A stretch of DNA of 64,000 nucleotides from Streptomyces sp. SID12501 (GCF_010550245.1 NZ_JAAGLU010000024.1:109005-173004), one strand, 5' to 3'. Numbered from the stretch's first letter, positions 25,921-34,692 are shown. Notes: generated from the letters alone by a model not told the origin. Made by a program: numbers and translations.

Positions 25921-27048
25921 ATGCGAGACGCGCTCGACGCCACCCCCTACGACGCCCTGCTCCTGCTTTCCTTCGGCGGCCCCGAGGGCCCGGACGACGT
26001 GGTTCCGTTCCTGGAGAACGTGACACGTGGGCGGGGTATCCCCAAGGAACGCCTCAAGGAAGTCGGACAGCACTACTTCCTGTTCGGCGGGGTCAGCCCG
26101 ATCAACGACCAGAACCGCGCCCTTCTGGACGCCCTGCGCAAGGACTTCGCCGATCACGGTCTGGAGCTGCCTGTCTACTGGGGCAACCGCAACTGGGCCC
26201 CGTATCTGACCGACACCCTGCGCGAGATGGTCCAGGACGGCAGACGCCGCATCCTCGTCCTCGCCACCAGCGCGTACGCCTCTTACTCGGGCTGCCGTCA
26301 GTACCGCGAGAACCTCGCGGACTCCCTGGCCGCCCTGGAGGCCGAGGGCCTCGACCTGCCCGAGGTCGACAAGCTGCGGCACTACTTCAACCACCCGGGC
26401 TTCCTGGAGCCCATGACCGAGGGCGTGCTCACCTCCCTCGCAGACCTCCCCGAGGACGTCAGGGACGGCGCGCACCTCGCCTTCTCGACCCACTCCATCC
26501 CGACCGCGTCCGCCGACACCTCCGGGCCCGTCGAGGACCACGGGGACGGCGGGGCGTACGTGAAGCAGCACCTGGACACCGCGCGGCTGATCGCGGACGC
26601 GGTGCGTGAGCGGACCGGCGTCGACCACCCCTGGCGGCTCGTCTACCAGTCGCGTTCCGGAGCACCGCACATCCCGTGGCTGGAGCCCGACATCTGCGAT
26701 CACGTCGAGGAGCTGCACGGCGCCGGTGTCCCGGCCGTCGTGATCGCACCGATCGGGTTCGTGTCGGACCACATGGAGGTCCTGTACGACCTCGACACGG
26801 AGGCCAGGGCGAAGGCGGAGGAGCTGGGCCTGCCCATGCGCCGTTCCGCGACGGTGGGCGCCGACCCGCGCTTCGCCGCCGCGATCCGTGAACTCGTCCT
26901 GGAGCGCGCGGCCACCGAGAGCGGGCAGGACATCACGCCGTGCGCCCTGGGCACGCTCGGCGCGAGCCACAACCTGTGCCCCGTGGGCTGCTGCCCGTCC
27001 CGTGCCCCCAGGCCCGCAGCCGCGGGCGCCGACAGCCCGTACGCGTGA
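25921..27048 (+). CDS. hemH: Ferrochelatase (coproporphyrin III type)
   Basis: The 375-residue protein is a ferrochelatase: LLLLSFGGPEGPDDVVPFLENV at the N-terminus, the RYWGN-like PVYWGNRNW, TSAYASYSGCRQY, the STHSIP catalytic-histidine loop and the IGFVSDHMEVLYDLD metal-site segment. Actinobacteria use the coproporphyrin-dependent branch, so the product is probably coproheme (CpfC). The C-terminal CPVGCC, with upstream cysteines, is compatible with the [2Fe-2S] cluster known in actinobacterial ferrochelatases. ATG at 25921 has a weak ribosome site. A TTAGG/CCTAA dyad lies 60 bp upstream. Confidence 0.95.
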   Translation: MRDALDATPYDALLLLSFGGPEGPDDVVPFLENVTRGRGIPKERLKEVGQHYFLFGGVSPINDQNRALLDALRKDFADHGLELPVYWGNRNWAPYLTDTLREMVQDGRRRILVLATSAYASYSGCRQYRENLADSLAALEAEGLDLPEVDKLRHYFNHPGFLEPMTEGVLTSLADLPEDVRDGAHLAFSTHSIPTASADTSGPVEDHGDGGAYVKQHLDTARLIADAVRERTGVDHPWRLVYQSRSGAPHIPWLEPDICDHVEELHGAGVPAVVIAPIGFVSDHMEVLYDLDTEARAKAEELGLPMRRSATVGADPRFAAAIRELVLERAATESGQDITPCALGTLGASHNLCPVGCCPSRAPRPAAAGADSPYA

Positions 27049-27056
27049 GGACCCCT

Positions 27057-27872
27057 GTGAGCGACCCCTTGCTGCCCGAACTGCTCCGGCTCGCCCAGGA
27101 GGCGGCGCGCCGCGCGGGAGAGCTCCTGCGGGACGGACGGCCGGCCGACCTCGCGGTCGCCGCCACCAAGTCCAGCCCCATCGACGTCGTCACGGAGATG
27201 GACATCGCGGCGGAGAAGCTGATCACCGACGTGATCTCCGACCACCGCCCGGACGACGGTTTCCTCGGCGAGGAGGGTGCCTCCAGAGAGGGCAGCAGCG
27301 GCATCCGCTGGGTCATCGACCCGCTCGACGGCACGGTCAACTACCTGTACGGGCTGCCTACTTGGTCCGTCTCCATCGCGGCCGAGCAGGAAGGGGAACG
27401 CATCGTCGGCGTGGTGGCTGTGCCCATGCGTGGTGAGACCTTCCACGCCGTGCTCGGCGGAGGAGCCTGGGCCTCCGGCGCCTGGGAGGGCGTTCGCCGG
27501 CTCGCCGTCCGCCCGGCTCCGCCCCTGGACCAGGCCCTGGTGTCGACGGGCTTCAACTACGTCGCCGAGGTCAAGGCCCATCAGGCCGAGGTGGCCCGGC
27601 GACTGATCCCGTTGCTGCGTGACATCCGGCGTGGCGGCTCTGCGGCGGTCGACCTGTGCGACGTGGCGGCAGGTCGCCTGGACGGCTACTACGAGCGCGG
27701 TCTCAACGCCTGGGACGTCGCCGCGGGCGACCTGATCGCCCGAGAGGCGGGCGCGCTGACCGGTGGACGCCCCGGAGAGCGCCCGTCACGCGATCTGACG
27801 GTCGCGGGCACCCCCGGCGTCTTCGAACCCCTCCAGCGCCTCCTGGAGGACTTCGGCGCCTGGCACGACTGA
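27057..27872 (+). CDS. Inositol monophosphatase family protein
   Basis: The 271-residue protein has the metal-dependent phosphatase motifs of the family: DVVTEMD, GFLGEEG, WVIDPLDGTVNYLYGLP (motif A) and GLNAWDVAAGDLIAREAG (motif B). It may dephosphorylate inositol-1-phosphate, histidinol phosphate or another small phosphate in the cytoplasm. GTG at 27057 is preferred because GAGG lies six bases upstream; a GTG at 27045 is also possible. It follows the ferrochelatase stop by eight bases, so the two are probably co-transcribed, and a strong terminator closes the unit. Confidence 0.9.
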   Translation: MSDPLLPELLRLAQEAARRAGELLRDGRPADLAVAATKSSPIDVVTEMDIAAEKLITDVISDHRPDDGFLGEEGASREGSSGIRWVIDPLDGTVNYLYGLPTWSVSIAAEQEGERIVGVVAVPMRGETFHAVLGGGAWASGAWEGVRRLAVRPAPPLDQALVSTGFNYVAEVKAHQAEVARRLIPLLRDIRRGGSAAVDLCDVAAGRLDGYYERGLNAWDVAAGDLIAREAGALTGGRPGERPSRDLTVAGTPGVFEPLQRLLEDFGAWHD

Positions 27873-27881
27873 CGAGCGAAA

Positions 27882-27926
27882 AGGAGGAGGCCCCGGCACT
27901 GGATCGATGCCGGGGCTCCTCTTTTT
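27882..27926 (+). terminator. Intrinsic terminator after inositol monophosphatase gene
   Basis: GAGGAGGCCCCGGCA and TGCCGGGGCTCCTC pair with one bulged G around a nine-base loop and are followed by CTTTTTCTCTC. It is one of the few hairpins here with a clear T-tract. It may also serve the converging small gene. Confidence 0.88.
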
Positions 27927-27942
27927 CTCTCTTACGGACTGA

Positions 27943-28116
27943 TCAGACGCTGGCCGCGCCGACCTCCACGCCATGTTCGGCGGCGAGGCGGCGCAGTTCG
28001 TCGAGGTCGGCCTCTTCCACCTCGACGAGGAAGTCGTCGCCCTCGTCGCGAGCCCGTGTCAGGTCGGTCTCAGTCGCCCTTATGCGCTGCAGAAGTCCTG
28101 CGGTGAATGCGTCCAT
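27943..28116 (-). CDS. Small conserved hypothetical protein
   Basis: A 57-residue acidic, helical protein starts at ATG 28116 with MDAFTAGLLQRIRATETDLT and ends GVEVGAASV. Codon bias fits a real gene, and the product resembles short conserved proteins found beside cutRS in other streptomycetes (from memory). It has no membrane segment or known domain. Longer in-frame readings upstream of 28116 are arginine-rich and look untranslated. Function unknown. Confidence 0.7.
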   Translation of the reverse strand: MDAFTAGLLQRIRATETDLTRARDEGDDFLVEVEEADLDELRRLAAEHGVEVGAASV

Positions 28117-28550
28117 GCTGCGCCCCCTCGTCCTGGGTCGTGGGTCGACGGCACGGGGGTGTGCCGTTCGGAAGGGGCGATCACGTCTCCAACTGGATGC
28201 CCGGCGTTGCCCTGCCGGGCGGCCACGGTGCCGGACACCCACGCCCGCTCCGCGGAAAGCGGTTCGTTGTACCACTAGGTGTCATGGCACACGCAGAGCG
28301 TGATCGCGGGGTGTAAAGCCGTCCTCCCCGCGCTCCCCGGAGAGGAAACCTCCGCCCGCCAAGATTTCTTCCGCCCGCTGTCGGCAGGAGCGACTCCGGT
28401 CGGCCGGGAAGGAGCCCCGCAGTGATCGTCCGGAGGCCCCTTACAACCGGTTTACGGCCCAAAGCGGCAGGATGGAGGCCTGACCGCTGGAAAAGTTTCC
28501 GCCAACGTGCCGTCCCGGCCCGCGGGCGACCCCGAGGAAGGACAAACGAC
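28117..28550. other. Promoter region of cutRS
   Basis: About 430 bases contain no supported gene. They hold the divergent promoters for the small gene and cutR. Close to cutR, TTAC appears twice in the same orientation 11 bases apart (TTACAACCGGTTTACGG, about 28441-28457), the spacing expected for a head-to-tail OmpR-family response-regulator site, so autoregulation by CutR is possible. GGAAGGA before GTG 28551 is the ribosome site. Confidence 0.45.
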
Positions 28551-29204
28551 GTGCGCGTACTCGTCGTCGAGGACGAGCAACTGCTCGCCGATGCGGTGGC
28601 CACCGGACTGCGCCGGGAGGCCATGGCCGTCGACGTCGTGTACGACGGCGCGGCGGCCCTGGAACGCATCGGGGTCAACGACTACGACGTGGTCGTCCTC
28701 GACCGGGACCTCCCGTTGGTGCACGGCGACGACGTCTGCCGCAAGATCGTCGAACTCGGCATGGCCACGCGCGTGCTGATGCTCACGGCTTCCGGGGATG
28801 TCAGCGACCGTGTCGAGGGGCTGGAGATCGGCGCCGACGACTACCTCCCCAAGCCCTTCGCCTTCAGTGAGCTGACGGCACGCGTGCGTGCCCTCGGCCG
28901 GCGTACGAGCCTGCCGCTGCCGCCCGTCCTGGAGCGTGCCGGGATCAAGCTCGACCCGAACCGCCGAGAGGTCTTCCGTGACGGCAAGGAAGTCCAGCTC
29001 GCGCCCAAGGAGTTCGCCGTCCTGGAGGTGCTGCTGCGCAGCGAGGGCGCGGTCGTCTCCGCCGAGCAGCTCCTGGAGAAGGCCTGGGACGAGAACACCG
29101 ACCCGTTCACCAACGTCGTCCGGGTGACCGTGATGACCTTGCGCCGCAAGCTGGGTGAGCCGCCGGTGATCGTCACCGTGCCGGGTTCCGGCTACCGGAT
29201 CTGA
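28551..29204 (+). CDS. cutR: Response regulator CutR (OmpR family)
   Basis: The 217-residue protein has a receiver domain with phospho-acceptor Asp51 (VVVLDRDLPL), the acidic pair in VVEDEQ and Lys in DYLPKPFAF, followed by a winged-helix OmpR output domain (RRLVSAEQLLEKAWDE-like SAEQLLEKAWDENTD, VVRVTVMTLRRKLGEP). Length and context match CutR of the Streptomyces CutRS system, historically linked to repression of copper/actinorhodin phenotypes and more recently to secretion/envelope stress. The GTG start at 28551 follows GGAAGGA. It is followed six bases later by the cognate kinase gene. Confidence 0.93.
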   Translation: MRVLVVEDEQLLADAVATGLRREAMAVDVVYDGAAALERIGVNDYDVVVLDRDLPLVHGDDVCRKIVELGMATRVLMLTASGDVSDRVEGLEIGADDYLPKPFAFSELTARVRALGRRTSLPLPPVLERAGIKLDPNRREVFRDGKEVQLAPKEFAVLEVLLRSEGAVVSAEQLLEKAWDENTDPFTNVVRVTVMTLRRKLGEPPVIVTVPGSGYRI

Positions 29205-29210
29205 TCTCCG

Positions 29211-30458
29211 ATGACCACGACACCCGCGCCCCCGCAGGCGCCTCCGAAGCCCACCTGGGACCCGAGGAAGCCTCAGCAGCTGCCATTGCCCTGGCTGCGC
29301 CCGACCATCCGCATACGCCTCACGCTGCTGTACGGCGGCATGTTCCTGATCGCGGGCATCCTGCTGCTGTCGATCATCTACCTGCTGGCCGCCCAGGCCA
29401 TCCGTGAGGGCAGTGGCAGCCAGTCCTTCCAGATCAACGGCAGCGGCGTCAGCATCACCAGTGACACCTGCCCGGCGCTGAACGTCGCGACCAACGACCA
29501 GCAGCGCAGCGCCGCGCTCAAGGCGTGCTACGACGCCCTGCGCCAGCACGCCCTGGACGGACTGCTCAGCCGCTCCCTGCTCACGCTGCTGGGTCTCGCA
29601 GTGATCGCCTTCGCCTTCGGCTACGCCATGGCAGGCCGGGTTCTGACCCCGCTCGGCCGGATCACCCGGACCGCCCGTGCGGTGGCCGGCTCGGACCTGT
29701 CCCGTCGGATCGAGCTGGACGGACCCGACGACGAGCTGAAGGAGCTGGCGGACACCCTCGACGACATGCTGGAGCGTCTCCAGCGGGCCTTCACCGCCCA
29801 GCAGCGGTTCGTCGGCAACGCCTCGCACGAGCTGCGAACGCCGCTGGCGATCAACCGCACGCTTCTGGAGGTGCACCTGTCCGACCCGGCGGCGCCGCCG
29901 GAACTCCAGCAGCTCGGCAAGACACTGCTGGCCACCAACGAGCGCAGTGAGCAGCTCGTCGAGGGCCTGCTGTTGCTCGCCCGCAGCGACAACCAGATCA
30001 TCGAGCGAAAGCCGGTGGACCTCGCCGAGGTCGCCGAGCAGGCCGTCGACCAGACGCATGCCGAGGCCGAGGCCAAGGGCGTCGAGTTCCGCGGGAAGCG
30101 CGATCCCGCGGTCGTCCAGGGCAACGGCGTACTGCTGGAGCGGATCGCGCTGAACCTCGTGCAGAACGCGGTGCGGTACAACGTGCCGGAGGACGGCTGG
30201 GTCGAGGTGGCCACGGCGGTTCAGCACGGGCAGGCGGTGCTGCTTGTCTCGAACACGGGTCCCGTGGTCCCGGCGTACGAGATCGACAACCTCTTCGAGC
30301 CCTTCAGGCGGCTGCGTACGGAGCGAACGGGCAGTGACAAGGGTGTGGGCCTCGGACTGTCGATCGCACGCTCTGTGGCGCGCGCTCACGGCGGCCACAT
30401 CTCGGCCGTGCCGCGTGAGGGAGGTGGACTCGTGATGCGAGTCGCCCTGCCGATCTGA
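29211..30458 (+). CDS. cutS: Sensor histidine kinase CutS
   Basis: The 415-residue membrane kinase has a proline-rich cytoplasmic start, a first membrane helix (about 42-65), a short extracytoplasmic loop, a second helix (about 122-145), then HAMP, a phospho-acceptor box (FVGNASHELRTPLAI) and a HATPase domain (NLVQNAVRY, GVGLGLSI). The loop between helices contains only two cysteines, Cys87 and Cys106, placed so that a disulfide could form outside the membrane. That suggests redox sensing by the sensor domain (inference, in line with proposals for this system). It sits directly behind cutR. Confidence 0.92.
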   Translation: MTTTPAPPQAPPKPTWDPRKPQQLPLPWLRPTIRIRLTLLYGGMFLIAGILLLSIIYLLAAQAIREGSGSQSFQINGSGVSITSDTCPALNVATNDQQRSAALKACYDALRQHALDGLLSRSLLTLLGLAVIAFAFGYAMAGRVLTPLGRITRTARAVAGSDLSRRIELDGPDDELKELADTLDDMLERLQRAFTAQQRFVGNASHELRTPLAINRTLLEVHLSDPAAPPELQQLGKTLLATNERSEQLVEGLLLLARSDNQIIERKPVDLAEVAEQAVDQTHAEAEAKGVEFRGKRDPAVVQGNGVLLERIALNLVQNAVRYNVPEDGWVEVATAVQHGQAVLLVSNTGPVVPAYEIDNLFEPFRRLRTERTGSDKGVGLGLSIARSVARAHGGHISAVPREGGGLVMRVALPI

Positions 30459-30851
30459 GATCATGTCGCCGACACGCGAGGATGTTCGCTTTGCGCGGAA
30501 TTTCCGGGGTACCCTCCCGGCGACCTCGTGTGTGATCGATCACAAGGGCGAATTTACGGCCATCCACTCTCCGTGATTGCACAAGTCGTCGTAAGGCCCG
30601 GTAGATACGGGTTTTCGGGGGTCTTGATCACGGGAAGTACACGGTGGGGGCCTTTGAAGTATGGCATTCGGACCGTGTACGGTCCCGATCGCCATCCATG
30701 CCGATCTCTCTCAGAGGGGCCGGTTGGGTGTCGATTGAGTAACAGACCTTGATGTGAGGCAAAATCTCCGCCTCAGGTCGGGCACAAGTCCGGCCTCTCA
30801 CGCGTTACCTGCGCTGAGACACCGCAGACACCCAGAGGGGGAGAGCGCGAC
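30459..30851. promoter_or_regulatory. Regulatory region upstream of DUF4193 gene with 14-bp palindrome
   Basis: No gene is visible in these 390 bases. A perfect palindrome, TGTGATCGATCACA (30531-30544), fits the Streptomyces Crp pattern GTG-N6-CAC. AT-richer stretches at 30590-30620 and 30650-30680 may carry promoters, and GGGGGAGA just before ATG 30852 is the ribosome site. The dyad is certain, the Crp assignment tentative. Confidence 0.45.
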
Positions 30852-31148
30852 ATGGCAACGGATTACGACACCCCACGCAAGACCGACGACGACGTTGACT
30901 CGGACAGTCTTGAAGAACTGAAGGCCAGGAGGAACGACAAGTCGACTTCCTCCGTCGACGTCGACGAGTTCGAGGCCGCCGAGGGCCTCGAACTGCCCGG
31001 AGCGGACCTCTCGAACGAGGAGTTGGCCGTCCGGGTGCTGCCCAAGCAGCAGGATGAGTTCACTTGCATGACCTGCTTCCTGGTGCACCACCGCAGTCAG
31101 CTGGCCCGCGAGAAGAACGGTCAGCCCGTCTGCCGCGACTGCGACTGA
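30852..31148 (+). CDS. DUF4193 family protein (zinc-ribbon-like)
   Basis: The 98-residue acidic protein is the conserved actinobacterial DUF4193. Its C-terminal half has two cysteine pairs, CMTC and CRDC, 30 residues apart, which could bind zinc. The N-terminal half is highly charged and probably disordered. It is cytoplasmic and of unknown function; a link to RNA polymerase or translation would be speculation. The M. tuberculosis counterpart (Rv2699c) lies in the same gene neighbourhood. Confidence 0.88.
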   Translation: MATDYDTPRKTDDDVDSDSLEELKARRNDKSTSSVDVDEFEAAEGLELPGADLSNEELAVRVLPKQQDEFTCMTCFLVHHRSQLAREKNGQPVCRDCD

Positions 31149-31161
31149 GGAAGGGTCGGCC

Positions 31162-32079
31162 GTGACTGGCTCGACCCCACCTTGGAAGCGCCGCTTCCCC
31201 CTGCGGGGAGCGGACCAGGGGCCGCAGGACGGCCCCGGTGTGCGTGACGACGAGCGGGGCTCATCCGATACAGGATCGGCCTCGCTCGAACCGGCCGCCA
31301 GGCCGGCCGACCACGGGGATTACCTCCCGGTGCCGGCCGAGCCTTCCGCACCCGTCACCGGACGGGTGGCCACGATCCGGGAGAAGGCCAGGCAAGGCGT
31401 CCGCAAGGGCGGCAGCCGCGCAAGGGCGGGCCTGGCTTACCTCACCGACCGGATCATCGAGAACGCCCCGCGCATCCCCGTACGCGACCTCGCCACTCTC
31501 CGTCGGCAGTTCCCCGGTCTCGGTCCGGAGCAGCTCGCGGACAAGCTCGTCGCGGGCGCCGCGAGTGCGACGGGAGCCGTCGGCGCGGGCATCGGGGCGG
31601 CGGCGATGCTGCCGGTGCCACCGGCCATGCCGACCGAGCTGGCCGCCGAGATCACAGGTGTGGCAGCGATCGAGCTGAAAATGATCGCGGAACTGCACGA
31701 GGTCTACGGCGTACGGCCTCCGGGCAGCCTGAAACAGCGCAGTACCGCGTACCTGAACTCGTGGTCGGGTGAGCGCGGGATCGACGTGACGAAGCCGTCG
31801 ACGATCAACTCGGCCCTCGGGGGCCAGATGAAGCGTGAACTGCGCCAGCAGATCATGAAGCGGATGATCCGGGACCTGCCCAACCTGATGCCGTTCATGG
31901 TGGGCGCCGCCGTCGGCGCGGTCATGAACCGGCGCGACACCAGAAAACTCGCGGACCGCATCCGCAAGGACCTGCGTACGTTCCAGGTCCCCTGGGACCA
32001 GCTCCCGGAACTGCCCCCGCTCGAGCCGCCCACGGACGCGCTGAGCCTCGGGGACGGGCCGAAGGAACTCGGGAAGTAG
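31162..32079 (+). CDS. Conserved hypothetical protein with hydrophobic core
   Basis: This 305-residue protein starts at GTG 31162 after GAGGAAGGG, 13 bases behind the DUF4193 gene, and so is probably co-transcribed. The first 75 residues are polar and low complexity. The rest is helical with a glycine/alanine-rich hydrophobic hairpin (LVAGAASATGAVGAGIGAAA, about 132-151), a conserved PAMPTELAAEI segment and a second hydrophobic patch (MPFMVGAAVGAVMNRRDTR, about 250). This pattern recalls EcsC-like peripheral membrane proteins, but I cannot name the family with certainty. Confidence 0.75.
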   Translation: MTGSTPPWKRRFPLRGADQGPQDGPGVRDDERGSSDTGSASLEPAARPADHGDYLPVPAEPSAPVTGRVATIREKARQGVRKGGSRARAGLAYLTDRIIENAPRIPVRDLATLRRQFPGLGPEQLADKLVAGAASATGAVGAGIGAAAMLPVPPAMPTELAAEITGVAAIELKMIAELHEVYGVRPPGSLKQRSTAYLNSWSGERGIDVTKPSTINSALGGQMKRELRQQIMKRMIRDLPNLMPFMVGAAVGAVMNRRDTRKLADRIRKDLRTFQVPWDQLPELPPLEPPTDALSLGDGPKELGK

Positions 32080-32185
32080 GGGCCTCGAGGGGCGCGCGAC
32101 CCTGGACACAGGTGCGGCGGGCAAGTCTTTGCCCGCCGCCGAAGAAGAATTTGCCGATGCGCGCCGAGCCGCCGCTCCGGCCGGT

Positions 32186-32659
32186 TCAGCCCGCGTCGCG
32201 CACAGCCGCCCGCGCCGACTCCAGTGCCGCCACCAGCTGTTCCGGCTCCCGCGTCGACAGGTACAGATACGGGGTGGGGTCCTTCGGGTCCGTGACCTGG
32301 ACGCGCAGCGCCGTCGGGATGTACGAGCGCAGAAGCATGAAGGCGCGGGTGTCCGCCTTGTAGGTGCGCCAGGCGCGCGCCTCCTGCGCGTCCAGGATCT
32401 CCGTCTCGCCCAGGGCCGCCACCGGGATCCTCGCCTCGCCCGCGATCAACGCGTCCCCCACGACCCGGATCCGGATCGAGCCGTACGAACTCGCCGCCAC
32501 CGCGGCCACCGCGGTGCCGCCCACCAGGCCGCCGAGCAGGGGCAGGGTGCCGAACGGGAGCAGGATCAGGGCGAAGGAGACGCCGACCAGGAACGAGATC
32601 AGCCACCAGGAGCGGGGGGCCGTGAGGCGTTCTTCGTACGGGGAGGCCGAAAGCTGCAT
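32186..32659 (-). CDS. DUF3093 membrane protein
   Basis: The 157-residue protein opens with the typical YEERLTAPRSWWLI motif, then has two adjacent membrane helices (about residues 18-60), followed by a soluble domain with YGSIRIRVVGDALIAGEARI and YLYLSTREPEQL. It matches the actinobacterial DUF3093 family (M. tuberculosis Rv2698 neighbourhood). Function unknown. ATG at 32659 gives the family N-terminus. The gene is divergent from the thioesterase-like gene. Confidence 0.88.
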   Translation of the reverse strand: MQLSASPYEERLTAPRSWWLISFLVGVSFALILLPFGTLPLLGGLVGGTAVAAVAASSYGSIRIRVVGDALIAGEARIPVAALGETEILDAQEARAWRTYKADTRAFMLLRSYIPTALRVQVTDPKDPTPYLYLSTREPEQLVAALESARAAVRDAG

Positions 32660-32717
32660 GGAGCCAAGCTTGGCATGGTGTCGGTCCATGGCCGACTCGC
32701 GGGTAAGGTCTGCGGCT

Positions 32718-33302
32718 GTGAGTGGTACTTCCGCAGCTCTGAAGCCCCCCGCCGACGCAGTGGCGCCCGTGCGGCACCCCGACGCGCCCGCGCCCGGAGA
32801 GCTCCTCGGTGCCCACTACGAACAGTGTTTCGGATGCGGCGGTGAACAGGCCCACGGGCTGCACCTCGCCGCCCGGGCCGGCGACGGTGTCACGGTCACC
32901 GCCGAGTTCACCGTGCGGGAGGCCCACCAGGGCGCCCCGGGGCTCGCCCACGGCGGCGTCCTCGCCAGCGCGCTGGACGAGACGCTCGGCTCGCTGAACT
33001 GGCTGCTGCGCACCATCGCAGTGACCGGACGGCTGGAGACCGAGTTCGTCCGGCCCGTGCCCGTCGGCACCCTGCTGTACCTGGAGGCCGAGGTCACCGC
33101 GGTGGCCCGGCGCAAGATCTACTCGACCGCCACCGGACGCATCGGCGGCCCCGACGGGCCCGTCGCGGTGCGCGCCGAGGCCCTCTTCATCGAGGTCAAG
33201 GTCGAGCACTTCATCGACAACGGCCGCCCGGAGGAGATCCAGGCGGCCATGAGCGACCCGGACCAGGTCCGGCGCGCCCGCGCATTCGAGGTGAACCCGT
33301 GA
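32718..33302 (+). CDS. PaaI/hotdog-fold thioesterase
   Basis: The 194-residue protein has an N-terminal extension with CFGCGGEQAHGLH (a possible metal- or substrate-binding element seen in this subfamily) followed by a hotdog domain with the catalytic-type HGGVLASALDETLG helix. It should hydrolyse an acyl-CoA thioester; the substrate is unknown. The start is uncertain: GTG at 32718 gives the usual VSGTSAAL opening, but an in-frame ATG lies at 32688. Its stop overlaps the dut start (GTGA). Confidence 0.85.
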   Translation: MSGTSAALKPPADAVAPVRHPDAPAPGELLGAHYEQCFGCGGEQAHGLHLAARAGDGVTVTAEFTVREAHQGAPGLAHGGVLASALDETLGSLNWLLRTIAVTGRLETEFVRPVPVGTLLYLEAEVTAVARRKIYSTATGRIGGPDGPVAVRAEALFIEVKVEHFIDNGRPEEIQAAMSDPDQVRRARAFEVNP

Positions 33303-33865
33303 GCCCCGCACCCATGGGCCGTGAGCCCCTGGACGTACTCATCCGCCGCGTCGATCCGGACGTACCGCTTCCGGCGTACGCGCAGCCGGGTGACGCCGGA
33401 GCCGACCTGCGGACCACGCAGGAATGCGAACTGGCGCCCGGGGAACGGGCTGTTCTGCCCACCGGGGTGTCTGTCGCGCTCCCGGACGGGTACGCGGCCT
33501 TCGTGCACCCTCGTTCGGGCCTCGCGGCCCGGTGCGGTGTCGCTCTGGTGAATGCCCCGGGGACGGTTGATGCCGGGTACCGTGGGGAGATCAAGGTGAT
33601 CGTGGTGAATCTCGACCCGCACGAACCCGTGCGATTCGAGCGCTTCGACAGGATTGCCCAACTGGTCGTCCAGCAGGTCGAGAAGGTCCACTTCCGGGAG
33701 GTCGCGGAACTTCCAGGCTCGGCGCGGGCCGAGGGGGGCTTCGGGTCCACCGGCGGTCACGCCTCGGTGGGCGGTCCGAGCGGTCACAGCGGTCAGGCCG
33801 CAGCAGGCGGCACAACGGGTGGGAATCGATACGCTTCGGTCGTAGCCGACCGGGAAGGACAGTGA
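33299..33865 (+). CDS. dut: Deoxyuridine 5'-triphosphate nucleotidohydrolase
   Basis: The 188-residue protein has all five trimeric dUTPase motifs: GDAGADL, HPRSGLAAR, GTVDAGYRGEI with the catalytic aspartate, RIAQLVV and RAEGGFGSTGGH. It converts dUTP to dUMP, keeping uracil out of DNA. It is about 30 residues longer than a minimal dUTPase because of a glycine/serine-rich tail after motif 5. GTG at 33299 overlaps the upstream stop. Confidence 0.95.
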   Translation: MSPAPMGREPLDVLIRRVDPDVPLPAYAQPGDAGADLRTTQECELAPGERAVLPTGVSVALPDGYAAFVHPRSGLAARCGVALVNAPGTVDAGYRGEIKVIVVNLDPHEPVRFERFDRIAQLVVQQVEKVHFREVAELPGSARAEGGFGSTGGHASVGGPSGHSGQAAAGGTTGGNRYASVVADREGQ

Positions 33866-33866
33866 C

Positions 33867-34637
33867 GTGTTCGGACGTCGCAAGAAGAAGGGTGCCGCCG
33901 AGGACGCGGCCGGCGAGGCCGAGCAGGTCGTCGACAGCGTCGATACCGAGGCGGACGAAGCGGCGGGCAGCCGTGCGCGCGTCCGGCTGGAGCCGGAGCC
34001 GCGTCCCGACGGGCCCTGGGACGACACCGAGGTGCGCGAGCCCGGCGAGGGCCGGGTGGACCTGGGCGGACTCTTCGTGCCCGGGGTCGACGGCATGGAG
34101 CTGCGGGTCGAGGTCGCGGGCGACGCGATCGTCGCGGCGACCGTCGTGCTGCGCGACAGCGCCGTGCAGCTCCAGGCCTTCGCCGCACCCAAGCGCGAGG
34201 GCATCTGGGGCGAGGTGCGCGAGGAGATCGCCACCGGTATCACCCAGCAGGGTGGCATCGTCGACGAGGTCGAGGGGCCGCTGGGCTGGGAGCTGCGGGC
34301 GCAGGTGCCGGTGCAACTGCCGGACGGCACGGGCGGTTTCCAGGTCGTGCGGTTCGTCGGTGTGGACGGTCCGCGGTGGTTCCTGCGAGGGGTCATCTCC
34401 GGGCAGGGCGCCGTGCAGCCGCAGGCCGCCGGTCTGCTGGAGCAGATCTTCAGGGACACGGTCGTCGTCCGTGGAGAGGGGCCGATGGCGCCCCGCGACC
34501 CGATCGTCCTGAAGCTGCCGAACGACGCGCAGATGGTGCCCGAGGGCGTGTCGCAGGTCGAGGAAGAGGCGGGTTCCCGCTTCGGTGGCGGCATGGGCCA
34601 GCTGCAGCGCGGACCGGAGATCACCGAGGTTCGCTAG
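33867..34637 (+). CDS. DUF3710 family protein
   Basis: The 256-residue protein begins with a lysine-rich FGRRKKKGA patch and an acidic linker, then a conserved domain (GRVDLGGLFVPGVDGMELRV, VVRFVGVDGPRWFLRGVISG) typical of DUF3710. It is cytoplasmic with no known activity. Its N-terminal basic and acidic stretches could bind nucleic acid or protein. GTG at 33867 follows GGAAGGA and starts one base after the dut stop. The same dut-DUF3710 linkage occurs in mycobacteria (Rv2697c-Rv2696c). Confidence 0.88.
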   Translation: MFGRRKKKGAAEDAAGEAEQVVDSVDTEADEAAGSRARVRLEPEPRPDGPWDDTEVREPGEGRVDLGGLFVPGVDGMELRVEVAGDAIVAATVVLRDSAVQLQAFAAPKREGIWGEVREEIATGITQQGGIVDEVEGPLGWELRAQVPVQLPDGTGGFQVVRFVGVDGPRWFLRGVISGQGAVQPQAAGLLEQIFRDTVVVRGEGPMAPRDPIVLKLPNDAQMVPEGVSQVEEEAGSRFGGGMGQLQRGPEITEVR

Positions 34638-34655
34638 CCGCGTCACTTTTCACGG

Positions 34656-34692
34656 CACGGGCCGCACTCCTCACCGAGGAGTGCGGTCCGTG
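34656..34692 (+). terminator. Intrinsic terminator after DUF3710 gene
   Basis: A 17-bp stem (34656-34672 with 34676-34692, one G-T pair) with a three-base loop is followed by TTCCGTTC. It closes the thioesterase-dut-DUF3710 unit. Confidence 0.85.

Noticed and set aside
28452..30464. Open frame of 670 codons on the minus strand
   Set aside because: Antisense shadow spanning both cutR and cutS; no ribosome site or domain.
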